Origin: Rutidosis leptorrhynchoides
Taxonomy: Eukaryota > Streptophyta > Magnoliopsida > Asterales > Asteraceae
DNA length: 64,000 nucleotides
Direction of reading: 5' to 3'
Assembly: GCF_046630445.1 (NCBI RefSeq)
Contig: NC_092341.1
Coordinates: 132,324,001 to 132,388,000 of the forward strand
Positions 12,481-23,174 of this stretch are shown here, in pieces. Position 1 is the stretch's first letter, and each line of letters opens with the position of its first letter. The translations under genes were made by a program, and so were the position numbers. The notes beneath the pieces were generated by a model. It saw only the letters and a list, made by a program, of their open reading frames with translations. It was not told where the DNA came from and ran no database searches.

Positions 12481-12683
12481 ATATATATATCATCATATAG
12501 TTTTTACAAGTTTTAACGTTCGTGAATCGCCGGTCAACTTGGGTGGTCAATTGTCTATATGAAACCTATTTCAATTAATCAAGTCTTAACAAGTTTGATT
12601 TCTTAACATGTTGGAAACCCTTAATCATGTAAATATCAATTTCATTTAATATAAATAAACATGGAAAAGTTCGGGTCACTACA
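9316..12683 (-). repeat. 3' LTR of copy 1 (3368 bp)
   Basis: On the + strand it begins TGAAATG and ends CACTACA. It matches 19378-22632 base for base over long stretches, with a few percent substitutions by eye. It holds a pure TA tract at 12399-12478. Small open frames in it are repeated in the other LTRs with changes and match no known protein. Confidence 0.92.
12399..12478. repeat. (TA)n microsatellite in copy 1 3' LTR
   Basis: About 40 TA dinucleotides. The tract length differs in each of the four LTRs of copies 1 and 2. Confidence 0.95.
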
Positions 12684-12701
12684 GTACCTACCCGTTAAAT
12701 A

Positions 12702-12720
12702 AATTTCGTCCCGAAATTTT
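12702..12720 (-). repeat. conserved hairpin before 3' LTR (copy 1)
   Basis: A perfect 8-bp inverted repeat with 3-nt loop between the pol end and the 3' LTR, same as at 54833-54851. Confidence 0.85.
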
Positions 12721-15700
12721 AAGCAGTTGGAGGTGTTGACGTATCTTCTGAAATAAGTGCGGGTATTTCTTCTTCATCTGATCTTCTCGTTCCTAGGTGA
12801 ACTCGGGTCCTCTACGAGCATTCCATTGAACCTTAACAATTGGTATCTTGTTTTTCTTTAGTTTTTTAACTTCACGATCCATTATTTCGACGGGTTCTTC
12901 GATGAATTGAAGTTTGTCGTTGATTTGGATTTCGTCTAATGAAATAGTGAGATCTTCTTTAGCAAAACATTTCTTCAAATTCGAGACTTGGAAAGTGTTA
13001 TGTACAGCCGCAAGTTGTTTAGGTAACTCAAGTCGGTAAGCTACTGGTCCGACACGATCAATAATCTTGAATGGTCCAATATATCTTGGATTTAATTTCC
13101 CTCATTTACCAAATCGAACAACGCCTTTCCAAGGTGAAACTTTAAGCATGACCATCTCTCCAATTTCAAATTCTATATCTTTTCTTTTAATGTCAGCGTA
13201 GCCCTTTTGTCGACTTTAGGCGGTTTTCAACCGTTGTTGAATTTGGATGATCTTCTCGGTAGTTTCTTGTATTATCTCCGGACCCGTAATCTGTCTATCC
13301 CCCACTTCACTCCAAAAAATCGGAGACCTACACTTTCTACCATAAAGTGCTTCAAACGGCGCCATCTCAATGCTCGGATGGTAGCTGTTGTTGTAGGAAA
13401 ATTCTGCTAACGGAAGGTGTCGATCCCAACTGTTTCTGAAATCAATAACACATGCTCGTATCATGTCTTCAAGCATTTGTATCGTCCTTTCGCTCTGCCC
13501 ATCAGTTTGTGGTTGATAGGCAGTACTCATGTCTAGACGAGTTCATAATGTTTGCTGTAATGTCTGCCAGAATCTTGAAATAAATCTGCCATCTCTATCA
13601 GAGATAATAGAGATTGGTATTCCATGTCTGGAGACGACTTCCTTCAAATACAGTCATGCTAGCTTTTCCATCTTGTCATCTTCTCTTATTGGCAGGAAGT
13701 GTGCTGATTTGGTGAGACGATCAACTATTACCCAAATAGTATCAAAACCACTTGCAGTGCTTGGCAATTTAGTGATGAAATCCATGGTAATGTTTTTTCA
13801 TTTCCATTCTGGGATTTTGGGTTGTTGAAGTAGACCTGATGGTTTCTGATGCTCCGTTCTGACCTTAGAACACGTCAAACATTCCCCTACGTATTTAGTA
13901 ACATCGGCTTTCATACCCGGCCACCAAAAATGTTTCTTGAGATCCTTGTACATCTTCCCTGTTCCATGATGTATTGAGTATCTGGTTTTATGAGCTTCTC
14001 TAAGTAACATTTCTCTCATATCTCCAAATTTTGGTACCCAAATTCTTTCAGCCCTATACCGGGTTTCGTCTTCCCGAATATTAAGATGCTTCTCCGATCC
14101 TTTGGGTATTTCATCCTTTAAATTTCCCTCTTTTAAAACTCCTTGTTGCGTCTCCTTTATTTGAGTAGTAAGGTTAGTGTGAATCATTATATTCATAGCT
14201 TTTACTCGAATGAGTTCTCTGTCCTTTCTACTCAAAGCGTCGGCTACCACATTCGCCTTCCCCGGGTGGTAACGAATCTCAAAGTCGTAATCATTCAACA
14301 ATTCAATCCACCTACGCTGCCTCATGTAAAGTTGTTTCTGATTAAATATGTGTTGAAGACTTTTGTGGTCGGTATATATAATACTTTTGACCCCATATAA
14401 GTAGTGCCTCCAAGTCTTTAATGCAAAAACAAGCGCGGCTAATTCCAAATCATGCGTCGTATAATTCTGTTCGTGAATCTTCAATTGTCTAGACGCATAA
14501 GCAATTACCTTCGTTCGTTGCATTAATAAACAACTGAGACCTTGCTTTGAGGAGTCACAATATATCACAAAATCATCATTCCCTTCAGGTAATGACAATA
14601 TAGGTGCCGTAGTTAACTTTTTCTTTAACAATTGAAACGCTTTCTCTTGTTCATCCTTCCATTCAAATTTCCTCCCTTTATGCGTTAATGCAGTCAAGGG
14701 TTTTGCTATTCTGGAAAAATCTTGGATGAACCTTCTGTAGTAACCAGCTAGTCCTAAAAATTGGCGTATATGCTTCGTAGTTTTCGGGGTTTCCCACTTT
14801 TCAACGGTTTCAATCTTTGCTAGATCCACCTGAATACCTTCTTTGTTCACTATGTGACCGAGGAATTGAACTTCTTCCAACCAAAATGCACACTTTGAAA
14901 ACTTAGCGTACAGTTTTTCTTTTCTTAGCAACTCTAGAACTTTTCTCAAATGTTCTTCGTGCTCTTGATCATTCTTCGTGTAAATAAGTATGTCATCGAT
15001 GAAAACAATGACAAACTTGTCAAGATATGGCCCACACACTCGGTTCATGAGGTCCATGAACACAGCTGGTGCGTTAGTCAATCCAAATGGCATAACCATA
15101 AACTTGTAATGACCGTAACGCGTCCTAAAAGCAGCCTTCGAAATGTCATCCTCCTTCACCCGCATTTGGTGATATCCAGAATGTAAATCGATCTTCGAAT
15201 AAACCGACGAGCCTTGTAGTTGATCAAATAAGTCATCGATTCTCGGTAATGGGTAACGGTTCTTGATGGTAAGTTTGTTCAACTCTCGGTAGTCGATACA
15301 CAACCTGAATGTATCATCTTTCTTCTTGACAAACAGAACAGGAGCTCCCCATGGTGATGTACTTGGTCGAATGAAACCATGCTCTAAAAGTTCTTGTAAC
15401 TGACTTTGTAATTCTTTCATTTCGCTGGGTGCGAGTCTGTATGGAGCACGAGCTATTGGTGTAGCTCCTGGTACAAGGTCTATTTGAAATTCAACGGATC
15501 GATGTGGGGGTAATCCCAGTAATTCTTTCAGAAATACATCGGGAAATTCTTTTGCGACGAGAACATCACTGATGTTCTTTTCTTCAGGTTTAACTTCCTC
15601 GATGTGTGCTAGAATAACGTAACAACCTTTTCTTATTAGTTTTTGCGCCTTCAGGTTATTAATAAGATTTAATTTCGCGTTGCTCTTTTTTCCGTACACC

Positions 15701-15828
15701 ATTAAGGGTTTTCCTTTTTCTCGTATAATGCGAATTGTATTTTTGTAACAAACGATCTCTGCTTTCACTTCTTTCAACCAGTCCATACCGATTATCATAT
15801 CAAAACTCCCTAACTCTACTGGTATCAA
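12721..15828 (-). pseudogene. copy 1 pol: protease end, RT, RNase H, integrase, chromodomain
   Basis: Continues gag in frame after a TGA at 15865-15867. Order on the minus strand: protease tail (IIGMDWL), RT with [23 protein letters not shown] and the catalytic FIDDILIY, then RNase H ([24 protein letters not shown]), integrase zinc region ([26 protein letters not shown]), integrase core ([15 protein letters not shown]) and chromodomain-like tail. Stops at 13798, 13654, 13543, 13216, 13102 and 12793 interrupt it; five of these six are C-to-T or G-to-A changes relative to copy 2. RT catalytic residues are intact, but no full integrase can be made. Confidence 0.92.
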
Positions 15829-15864
15829 GTCAATATTAAATATTTCGCTAACCAGTTTAATTTC

Positions 15865-16425
15865 TCAATTCCGACATATATTATCTGCTGTAATTAATTT
15901 ACCATTTGCTAATTCGAGTAAAAATTTATTATCCAAGGGCTTCGGTGAGCTACTTAGTTTAGCACAAAAATCTCTACTCATGTAGCTTCTATCCGCACCC
16001 GAATCAAATAAAACATAAACAGATTTATTGTCAATAAGAAACGTACCCGTAACAAGCTCCGGGTCTTCCTGCGCTTCTGTCGTATTAATATTGAAAACTC
16101 TTCCGCGGCCCTGCCCACTAGTATTCCCCTGATTTGGGTAATTTCTACTAATGTGGCCCGGTTTTCCACATGCAAAGCAAACTATGGAGGCATTATCTGT
16201 TCCGACATTATTTGTTCTTTTAATTCTGTTAAACTTTGGTCCGTAGGCCTCACACTTTGCCGCACTATGACCATTTCTTCTACACCTGGTGCAAAATGTC
16301 GTGCAGAACCCCTGGTGATTCTGTTCACACCTTTGGCATGGCTGTTTTTGGTTTTTGTTGCCATTGTTGTTATTGAGATTGTTGTTGGGTTTGTTATTGT
16401 TGCTATTGTTGTTATTGTTGTTGTT

Positions 16426-16503
<78 letters not shown>

Positions 16504-17378
16504 GGGACGGTTATTGCAGTTGTTGTTGGAACGTTTGTTGAAGTTGTTGTTGCGATTGATGTTGCGGTGGTTGGGAAAGTTATTGCGATTGTGGTTGTGA
16601 TTGTTGTTGTTGTATTGGTGACTCTTGTCATTGGTTTCTTCCCACTTTCTCTTGACTTGTTTCATGTTAGCCTCTTCAGTCGTCTGCTCTTTAATCCTTC
16701 CTTCGATCTGATTCACTAATTTGTGAGCCATTCGACTTACCTTTTGTATGGAGGCGGGCTCGTGTGAACTCACATCTTCTTGAATCCTTTCCGGTAACCC
16801 TTTTACAAATGCGTTGATCTTCTCTTCTTCGTCTTCAAACGTTCTAGGACACAATAGCACAATTTGGTGAATCGTCGTTCGTACGTGGTGATATCGAAAC
16901 CTTGCGTTCGTAATCCTCTAAGCTCTACCTTGAGCTTGTTGACCTCGTTTCTGGGACGATACTGTTCGTTCATCAATTGCTTGAATGCTAACCACGATAG
17001 TGCGTAAGCAGCATCTTGTCCTACCTGCTCGAGATAGGTATTCCACCATGTTAGCGCCATACCTGTGAAGGTATGCGTAGCGTACTTTACTTTGTCTTCT
17101 TTAGTACATTTACTTATGGCAAACACCGATTCAACCTTCTCGGTCCACCGTTTCAATCCAATTGGACCCTCGGTTCCATCAAATTCCAAAGGTTTGCAGG
17201 CAGTGAATTCTTTGTAGGAACATCCTACACGATTTCTTGTGGAATTTGTTCCACTGCTAGAACCAGAGTTATTGTTGTTATTTTGCATTGCGGCCTGCAC
17301 TGTGGCTATGTTCGCAGCAAGGAAAACACTGAAGTCTTCCTCACTCATGTTCAAGTTCTGACGAGTTGTCGGTGCCAT
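15865..17378 (-). pseudogene. copy 1 gag and protease
   Basis: Starts MAPTTRQNLNMSEEDF at 17378. The capsid-like region has CKPLEFDGTEGPIGLKRW and ALTWWNTYLEQ; a frameshift near 16850 separates it from the rest (FEDEEEKINAFVKGLPERI). A run of about 30 Asn follows, encoded by a GTT/AAC microsatellite, then CQRCEQNHQGFC and CRRNGHSAAKC knuckles and the CCHC box CFACGKPGHISRNYP, where the last Cys is replaced by Tyr. The protease active site VLFDSGADRSYMS is present. The frame is cut by TGA at 15865-15867, where copy 2 has CGA. Confidence 0.92.
16429..16504. repeat. (GTT)n microsatellite = poly-Asn tract in copy 1 gag
   Basis: Nearly pure GTT repeats on +, AAC on the coding strand, flanked by imperfect ones out to about 16361 and 16615. 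It sits between the capsid and zinc-knuckle parts of gag. Confidence 0.95.
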
Positions 17379-17717
17379 TTCCTTCAAAAATAGCCAAAAG
17401 AATTGAGTTAATCATATAGAATTTAAGAGTAGTCAATATTATTTCGTAGCATAATATGAACTTATTTATAAAAGCTTTTTCTTCATATTAGCATTTTATA
17501 GTTTTAATTCGGGTAGTACCTACCCGTTAAGTTCATACTTAGTAGCTATTATACAATTCAACTACTACGATTCTATATGAAAAAACTTGTTACAATAATA
17601 TTTCGCGTTCAAACTTTTATACAATATTTTACAAATATACAATACCACTATTATACATATAGGATGAAATATAGCACATAATAACTTGTTACTCGGCAGC
17701 TATAAAGGCAATTCTAG
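17379..17717 (-). other. copy 1 leader between F-box gene and gag
   Basis: No coding content seen. Contains the 16-bp motif TTAACGGGTAGGTACT (minus strand, 17515-17530), an exact repeat of the junction with the 3' LTR at 12683-12698, within a GGGTAG-GTA-CTACCC inverted repeat. Confidence 0.8.
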
Positions 17718-18410
17718 TTAATACGTAAGCCGTTCAGCAAAAGAAATAAAGACACGTAATTCATAAATCCAGAAACAAGTCATGCATTCTGGTTTTACTA
17801 AGACGACTTCCCATCCTTGGTCTTGTGGAAAGTAACCGTTATGACCAATGGCTAGGAAGCATGTTGTAATGTCGTCAAAAGGACGAGGGTTTCGTAATGT
17901 CCAACAGCTCCGTAATAATCTAAAAACCTTGTTTCTCACCCCAACTACTGAATCCGTCACTTGTGGGAAGGTTTTATTTAAAAGTTGTAATCCGATGTTA
18001 TTTTTCTCATTTTGGTAAGAAGCGAACATCACTAACCCGTAAGCATAACATGCTTCTTTATGTTGCATGTTAGAAGCTCTTTCTAAATCACGAAATCCTA
18101 TGTTGGGATATGTTGAGTCAAAATAGGTTCTTAACCCATAGCATAAAATTGCATTTGGGTTCTCCGCATTTAACGCTTTAAAGAAAACACGGCGTAACTT
18201 ACGGTCTTCCCAATGTGATATACCCCACCTATCAAAGGAAAGCCTTTTATAAACTAAGGCATTTCTGGAAAGTCTTTCAAATGCTTGACAATTTAATTTC
18301 GCCATAACTAAATGTGCTGATGAATTCTGACCGACTCTAGACAAGATTTCCTCAATCATATCCTCTGGTAGGTCTTCTAAAATATTCGGTTGTCTACCCT
18401 TAACGCCCAT
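17718..18410 (-). CDS. F-box protein carried by retrotransposon copy 1 (intact, 230 aa)
   Basis: The N-terminus has an F-box (about residues 11-57: LPEDMIEEILSRV, then ALVYKRLSF). In plants such domains bind SKP1/ASK and make the protein the substrate adaptor of an SCF ubiquitin ligase. Residues about 60-145 resemble the SEL1-like part of the At2g35280/At1g67340 F-box family (ISHWEDRKLRRVFFKAL, MQHKEACYAYGLVMFA, IGLQLL); residues 150-230 are a conserved tail with GHNGYFPQDQGWEVVLV and CMTCFW. I chose the Met at 18408-18410 because copy 2 keeps the same context (ACAAAATGG). The gene lies between the acidic leader gene and gag, same strand, no promoter of its own seen. Just upstream is a splice-acceptor-like TCTAATCC...TTTTATAG. 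No stop or frameshift. The substrate is unknown; the target of degradation cannot be read from sequence. Confidence 0.85.
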   Translation of the reverse strand: MGVKGRQPNILEDLPEDMIEEILSRVGQNSSAHLVMAKLNCQAFERLSRNALVYKRLSFDRWGISHWEDRKLRRVFFKALNAENPNAILCYGLRTYFDSTYPNIGFRDLERASNMQHKEACYAYGLVMFASYQNEKNNIGLQLLNKTFPQVTDSVVGVRNKVFRLLRSCWTLRNPRPFDDITTCFLAIGHNGYFPQDQGWEVVLVKPECMTCFWIYELRVFISFAERLTY

Positions 18411-18643
18411 TTTGTTTTTATACTATAAAATAGACAAGGATTAGATTCGTAAAAGATAATTAACAAACAATATAAGCAATTTTTACATAGAACATAAAAG
18501 TACAAGCACACTACAATACATATAATATACAACATGATTACAACCCTCTAATCTGAATCACTGGTTTCTTCTTCTTCGGACTTGGTTCGTTTTCTTAATT
18601 TTCAAGGGATATATGGTGTTCCTCTAATACGAGCCTTCGTTTT
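18411..18643 (-). other. spacer between the two leader genes (copy 1)
   Basis: AT-rich. After the in-frame stop of the acidic gene, its former C-terminus (ARIRGTPYIP, EEEETSDSD) can still be read to about 18550. Closer to the F-box start, a branch-point-like TCTAAT and pyrimidine tract ending TTTTATAG stand 12 bases before the ATG. Copy 2 keeps this as TCTAAC...TTTTACAG. Confidence 0.55.
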
Positions 18644-19168
18644 CTATAATGGTTTAGAAAAGCCTGGTGGTTTAGAGGTTCCCGGGTTATTGTTACAATT
18701 TAGGAAATACGGATGTTGCCGATACATATAAAGTTCATCGAGGTTGGAATCATGTTTCTCTATTTTTATACCTTTTCCCTTATTATTTTCTTTTGCTTTA
18801 TTAAATTGGGTCGAGGTAATTTCTATAACATCATCGGAATCCTCATCGGGATCCAATTCATCAGAAAATTGGTAATCTTCCCAATATTTTGCTTCCTCGG
18901 CGGAAACACCATTGACCATTATTGATTTTGATCCGTTGGTTGAGGATTTTCTTTTATTTAACCGATTTACTCTAGGTATCAATATTTCTTCCTCCGGAAC
19001 CTCTTCTTCTTCCGGTTCTTCCTCCTCCGGTTCCTCCTCTTCCGGTTCCTCTTCTTCCGGTTCCTCCTCTTCCGGTTCTTCTTCGGGAATTTGTGAATCT
19101 TCCCAAATTATATTCGACTCTTCATTATTATTAGGTGAGTCAATGGGATTTGTACTAGTGGTAGACAT
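18644..19168 (-). pseudogene. acidic repeat leader protein (copy 1, C-terminally truncated)
   Basis: Frame of 174 residues: MSTTSTNPIDSPNNNEESN, an acidic tandem repeat of EEEPE units (about residues 29-60), a basic patch NRLNKRKSS that could be a nuclear signal, then YWEDYQFSDELDPDEDSDDVIEIT, and HPYFLNCNNNPGTSKPPGF. A TAG replaces the TGG of copy 2 (PMWKTTARIR), removing about 36 residues. I do not recognise the family. It is probably disordered and nuclear; the function is unknown. First gene after the primer site. Confidence 0.75.
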
Positions 19169-19377
19169 CTATCACACAATATGAAACACATTAAGAGGTT
19201 AATATATCACATAATATTTACATGTTAATAATATATAGTTTCCAACAAAAGTGTTAAGCAATCGTTTTTAAAGAAAATACGGTCGAAGTCCAGACTCACT
19301 AATGCATCCTAACAAACTCGGTAAGACACACTAGTGCAAAAATTCTAGCTCTCTAAGACCAACGCTCGGATACCAAC
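19169..19377 (-). other. copy 1 leader and primer-binding site
   Basis: Noncoding. On the minus strand, TGGTATCCGAGCGTTGG (19360-19376) directly follows the LTR and resembles the initiator-Met tRNA primer site TGGTATCAGAGC, as used by most plant Ty3 chromoviruses. Confidence 0.8.
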
Positions 19378-21934
19378 TGAAATGTCCCGTTCATATTGAT
19401 TATAAACGTTCCATATTAATTGATTTCGTTGCGAGGTTTTGACCTCTATATGAGACATTTTTCAAAGACTGCATTCGTTTTTAAAACAAACCATAACCTT
19501 TATTTTATCGACAAGGTTAAAAAGACACCACCTAGGTTATCCAGAAATGATAATCTAAAAATATCACACTTACACACTACTAATACATATTGGTTTACAA
19601 TATTAATATGTTACAACAAAGTAAATCTCGAATGCAGTTTTAAACAATATTATACAAGCATGGTGACACCAAATCTTGTCTATATATTAGCATGCAACAG
19701 CGGAAGCTCTTAATAATCACCTGAGAATAAACATGCTTTAAACGTCAACAAAAAATGTTGGTGAGTTATAGGTTTAACCTATATATTTATCAAATCGTAA
19801 TAATAGACCACAAGATTTCATATTTCAATATACATCCCATACATAGAGATAATAATCATTCATATGGTGAACACCTGGTAACTGACATTAACAAGATGCA
19901 TATAAGAATATCCCCTATCATTCCGAGACATCCATTGGACATGATAAAATAACATCGAAGTACTAAAGCATCCGCAACCATGGATGGGTTTCGTTAGGCC
20001 CAATAGATCTATCTTTAGGATTCGCGTCAATTAGTAGATCGGTTTACTAATTCTTAGGTTACCAAGCAAAAGGGGCATATTCGGCTTCGATCATTCACCC
20101 ATATAATGTAGTTTCAATTACTTGTGTCTATTTCGTAAAACATTTATAAAACTGCATGTATTCTCATCCCAAAAATATTAGATTTTAAAAGTGGGACTAT
20201 AACTCACTTTCACAGATTTTTACTTCGTCGGGAAGTAAGACTTGGCCACTGGTCGATTCACGAACCTATAACAAATGTGTACATATATATCAAAGTATGT
20301 TCAAAATATATTTACAACATTTTTAATACGTTTTACTGTTTTAAGTTTATTAAGTCAGATGTCCTCGTTAGTAACCTACAACTAGTTGTCCACAGTTAGA
20401 TGTACAGAAATAAATCGATATATATTATCTTGAATCAATCCACGACCCAGTGTATACACATCTCAGGCTAGATCACAACTTAAAGTATATATATTTTTGG
20501 AATCAACCTCAACCCTGTATAGCTAACTCTAACATTACTGCATATAGAGTGTCTATGGTTGTTCCAAATAATATATATACATGGGTCGATATGATATGTC
20601 AAAACATTTGCATACGTGTCTATGGTATCCTAAGATTACATAATATATTAGAATACATGTATAATACAATATGAGTTAGCTAGGATATGATTAATACAGA
20701 TTTGTTACCAATTTTCACGTAGCTACAACAAGCAAAAATATCCAATCTTGTTTTACCCATAACTTCTTCGTTTTAAATCCATTTTGAGTGATTAAAGTTG
20801 CTATGGTATCATATTGAACTTAATTTTATGAATCTAAACAGAAAAAGTATAAGTTTATAGTCGGAAATACAGGTTACAAGTCGTTTTTGTTAAGGTAGTC
20901 ATTTTAGTCGAAAGAACGACGGATGACCATTTTGGAAAACATACTTCCACTTTGAGTTTAACCATGATTTTTGGATATAGTTTCATGTTCATAAGAAAAA
21001 TCATTTTCCCAGAAGAACAACTTTTAAATCAAAGTTTATCATAGATTTTAATTAACTAACCCAAAACAGCCAGCAGTGTTACTACGACGGCGTATATCCG
21101 GTTTTACGGTGTTTTTCGTGTTTTCAGGTTTTAAATCATTAAGTTAGCATATCATATAGATTTAGAACATGTGTTTAGTTGATTTTAAAAGTCAAGTTAG
21201 AAGGATTAACGTTGTTTGCGAACAAGTTTAGAATTAACTAAACTATGTTCTAGTGATTACAAGTTTAAACCTTCGAATAAGGTAGTTTTATATATATGAA
21301 TCCAATGATGTTATGAACATCATTACTACCTAAGGTTTTGTGGATAAACTTACTGGAAATGAAGAAAATTGATCTAGCTTCAAAGGATCCTTGGATGGCT
21401 TGAAAGTTCTTGAAGCAAAATCATGACACGAAAACAAATTCAAGTAAGATTTCCACTCGAAATAAGATTGTTAAAGTTATAGAAATTGAATCAAAGTTTG
21501 AATATGAGTATTACCTTATATTAGAAAGATATATTACTGTAAATAAGAAAGTTTTCTTGAGGTTGGATGATAATTCAAAGTGGATTTGCAAGATTGGAAG
21601 TAAGCTAGCAAACTTGGAAGTGTTGTTGGTGTGTTCTTGAGTAGTTGTTTTATAACTTGGTTTATGTATGGATTTATGAACTAGATTGAGCTAGATTTTA
21701 TTGAAGATGATGAAGAACACTTAGAACAAAGGAAGAACACTTGAGAGAGAGTAGTTTGATTCAAGAAAATTGAAAAATGAATGTGTTTATGGTGATGCTA
21801 GTTCACGTGAATTAGTATGGCAATATAGTCTTCATTAGTTTGTAATCTTATGAGATATTTCATGCTAGATATTAAATGATGGTTCTCACATGGTTAGGTG
21901 ACTCACATGGGCTGCTAAGAGCTGATCATTGAAG

Positions 21935-21943
21935 TATATATAC
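21935..21943 (-). promoter_or_regulatory. TATA region of copy 1 5' LTR
   Basis: On minus: ACTATTGGTATATATAC. The same CTATTGGTATATA word occurs at 45590, 55675 and 62544 in the related LTRs, so it is conserved across two LTR groups. Confidence 0.55.
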
Positions 21944-22446
21944 CAATAGTAAATACATTTAGAAGCTGGGTATTGTACGAGTACGAATAAGGGTGCATAC
22001 GAGTAGAATTGTTGATGAAAATGAATGAGGATGTAATTGTAAGCATTTTTTTAAGTAGAAGTACTTTGATAAGTGTCTTGAAGTCTTTAAAAAGTGTATG
22101 AATACATATTAAAACACTACATGTATATACATTTTAACTGAGTCGTTAAGTCATCGTTAGTCGTTACATGTAAATGTTGTTTTGAAACCTTTAAGTTAAC
22201 GATCTTGTTAAATGTTGTTAACCCATTGATTATTATATCTAATGAGATATTAAATCATTACATTATCATGATATTATGATGTATTAATATATCTTAATAT
22301 GATATATATACATTTAAATGTTGTTACAATGATAATCGTTACATGTATGTCTCGTTTCGAAATCCTTAAGTTAGTAGTCTTGTTTTTACATATGCAGTTC
22401 ATTGTTAATATACTTAATGAGATACATACTTATCATAATATCATGT

Positions 22447-22450
<4 letters not shown>

Positions 22451-22522
<72 letters not shown>
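22451..22522. repeat. (TA)n microsatellite in copy 1 5' LTR
   Basis: About 36 TA units, joined on the right directly to GTTAATCAAG because of the adjacent deletion. Confidence 0.95.
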
Positions 22523-22526
<4 letters not shown>

Positions 22527-22658
22527 ATCAAGTCTTAACAAGTTTGATTGCTTAACATGTTGGAAACACTTAATCATGTAAATATCAATTTCATTTAATA
22601 TAAATAAACATGGAAAAGTTTGGGTCACTACTTTTCAAACCTAATTAATAGCGGTCCA

Positions 22659-22852
22659 TGTTATATTGGGCTAAAATATTGTGTAACTAACCATTGCCTA
22701 GTGTTTATCTTGTGAATATTTTGTATGTATTCAATCCTTAAATGAAGGATTCTTGTTACCTAAGTTTAGGAGATTTGATGTAATCTTTGTGGGCATATAT
22801 ACCCACCGTATGACTCAATGAAAAGCAAGCAGTCAATTGTCAATCTCTATCA
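22659..22852 (+). repeat. 5' LTR of a Ty1/copia element (194 bp)
   Basis: Starts TGTTATATTGGG and ends CTCTATCA, immediately followed by TGGTATCATCC, an initiator-Met-type primer site at 22853. A short LTR is common in copia families. No 3' partner is present in the window, so the left end is inferred from the TGTTA start. Confidence 0.65.
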
Positions 22853-22864
22853 TGGTATCATCCT
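22853..22864 (+). other. copia primer-binding site
   Basis: TGGTATCATCCT, similar to the iMet tRNA primer TGGTATCAGAGC, directly after the LTR. Confidence 0.6.
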
Positions 22865-22922
22865 AATTTTCGGTCCTCTCTATCACCTACGATTTCTTAT
22901 CCTCTATTATTCTAACACCGCC

Positions 22923-22988
22923 ATGGTCTTTTCTTCTATCACAATGACGGATTCCAACAAGTTTCATCCTGCAATCACCATGACCAAC
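22923..22988 (+). pseudogene. copia gag, first 22 codons
   Basis: Opens MVFSSITMTDSNKFHPAIT at 22923 and is cut by the Athila insertion. The frame resumes at 44195 with IKNCIPIILDTDKSKYLSW. The start Met is the first after the primer site. Confidence 0.75.
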
Positions 22989-23174
22989 TGATAACTTCTA
23001 AATTATACAGTATTTTGATAACATTTTGAGGAGTTATCTTAACAATTTAAAGTCATTTTAATACTAAAACACTCTAAAACGAGTAAAAACGGGGAAATGG
23101 GTATTTTTAATATTTTGTTGAAATTATGTATTAAAGAGGAGCAAAAACAGTCAAAAATGCAGAAAAGATGATGA

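Larger units (their letters stand above)
9316..22632 (-). mobile_element. Full-length Tekay-type chromovirus carrying an F-box gene (copy 1)
   Basis: The element reads right to left: 5' LTR 19378-22632, primer site 19360-19376, acidic leader protein, F-box leader protein, gag-pol, hairpin, 3' LTR 9316-12683. Flanking bases are GTTCA (9311-9315) and TTTCA (22633-22637), a TSD with one change. Total 13.3 kb. Same family as copy 2 in the opposite orientation: same leader genes, same motifs, RT about 90% identical by eye. gag-pol has one frameshift and seven stops, so it could move only in trans. The F-box frame is intact. Confidence 0.92.
19378..22632 (-). repeat. 5' LTR of copy 1 (3255 bp)
   Basis: On + it starts TGAAATG. 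The end is CACTACT rather than CACTACA, a one-base change. It lacks about 95 bp next to the TA tract that the 3' LTR has (12479 to about 12575), explaining the shorter length. The promoter element CTATTGGTATATA lies at about 21935-21949 on the minus strand. Confidence 0.9.

Noticed and set aside
12246..12500. Frame encoding alternating Ile-Tyr (also 22299-22523)
   Set aside because: Translation of the TA microsatellite in the LTR.
16153..16719. Reading frames rich in Val, Thr or Leu over the GTT repeat (also 50823-51363)
   Set aside because: They are other frames of the AAC/GTT microsatellite inside gag; the real gag frame is clear in both copies.
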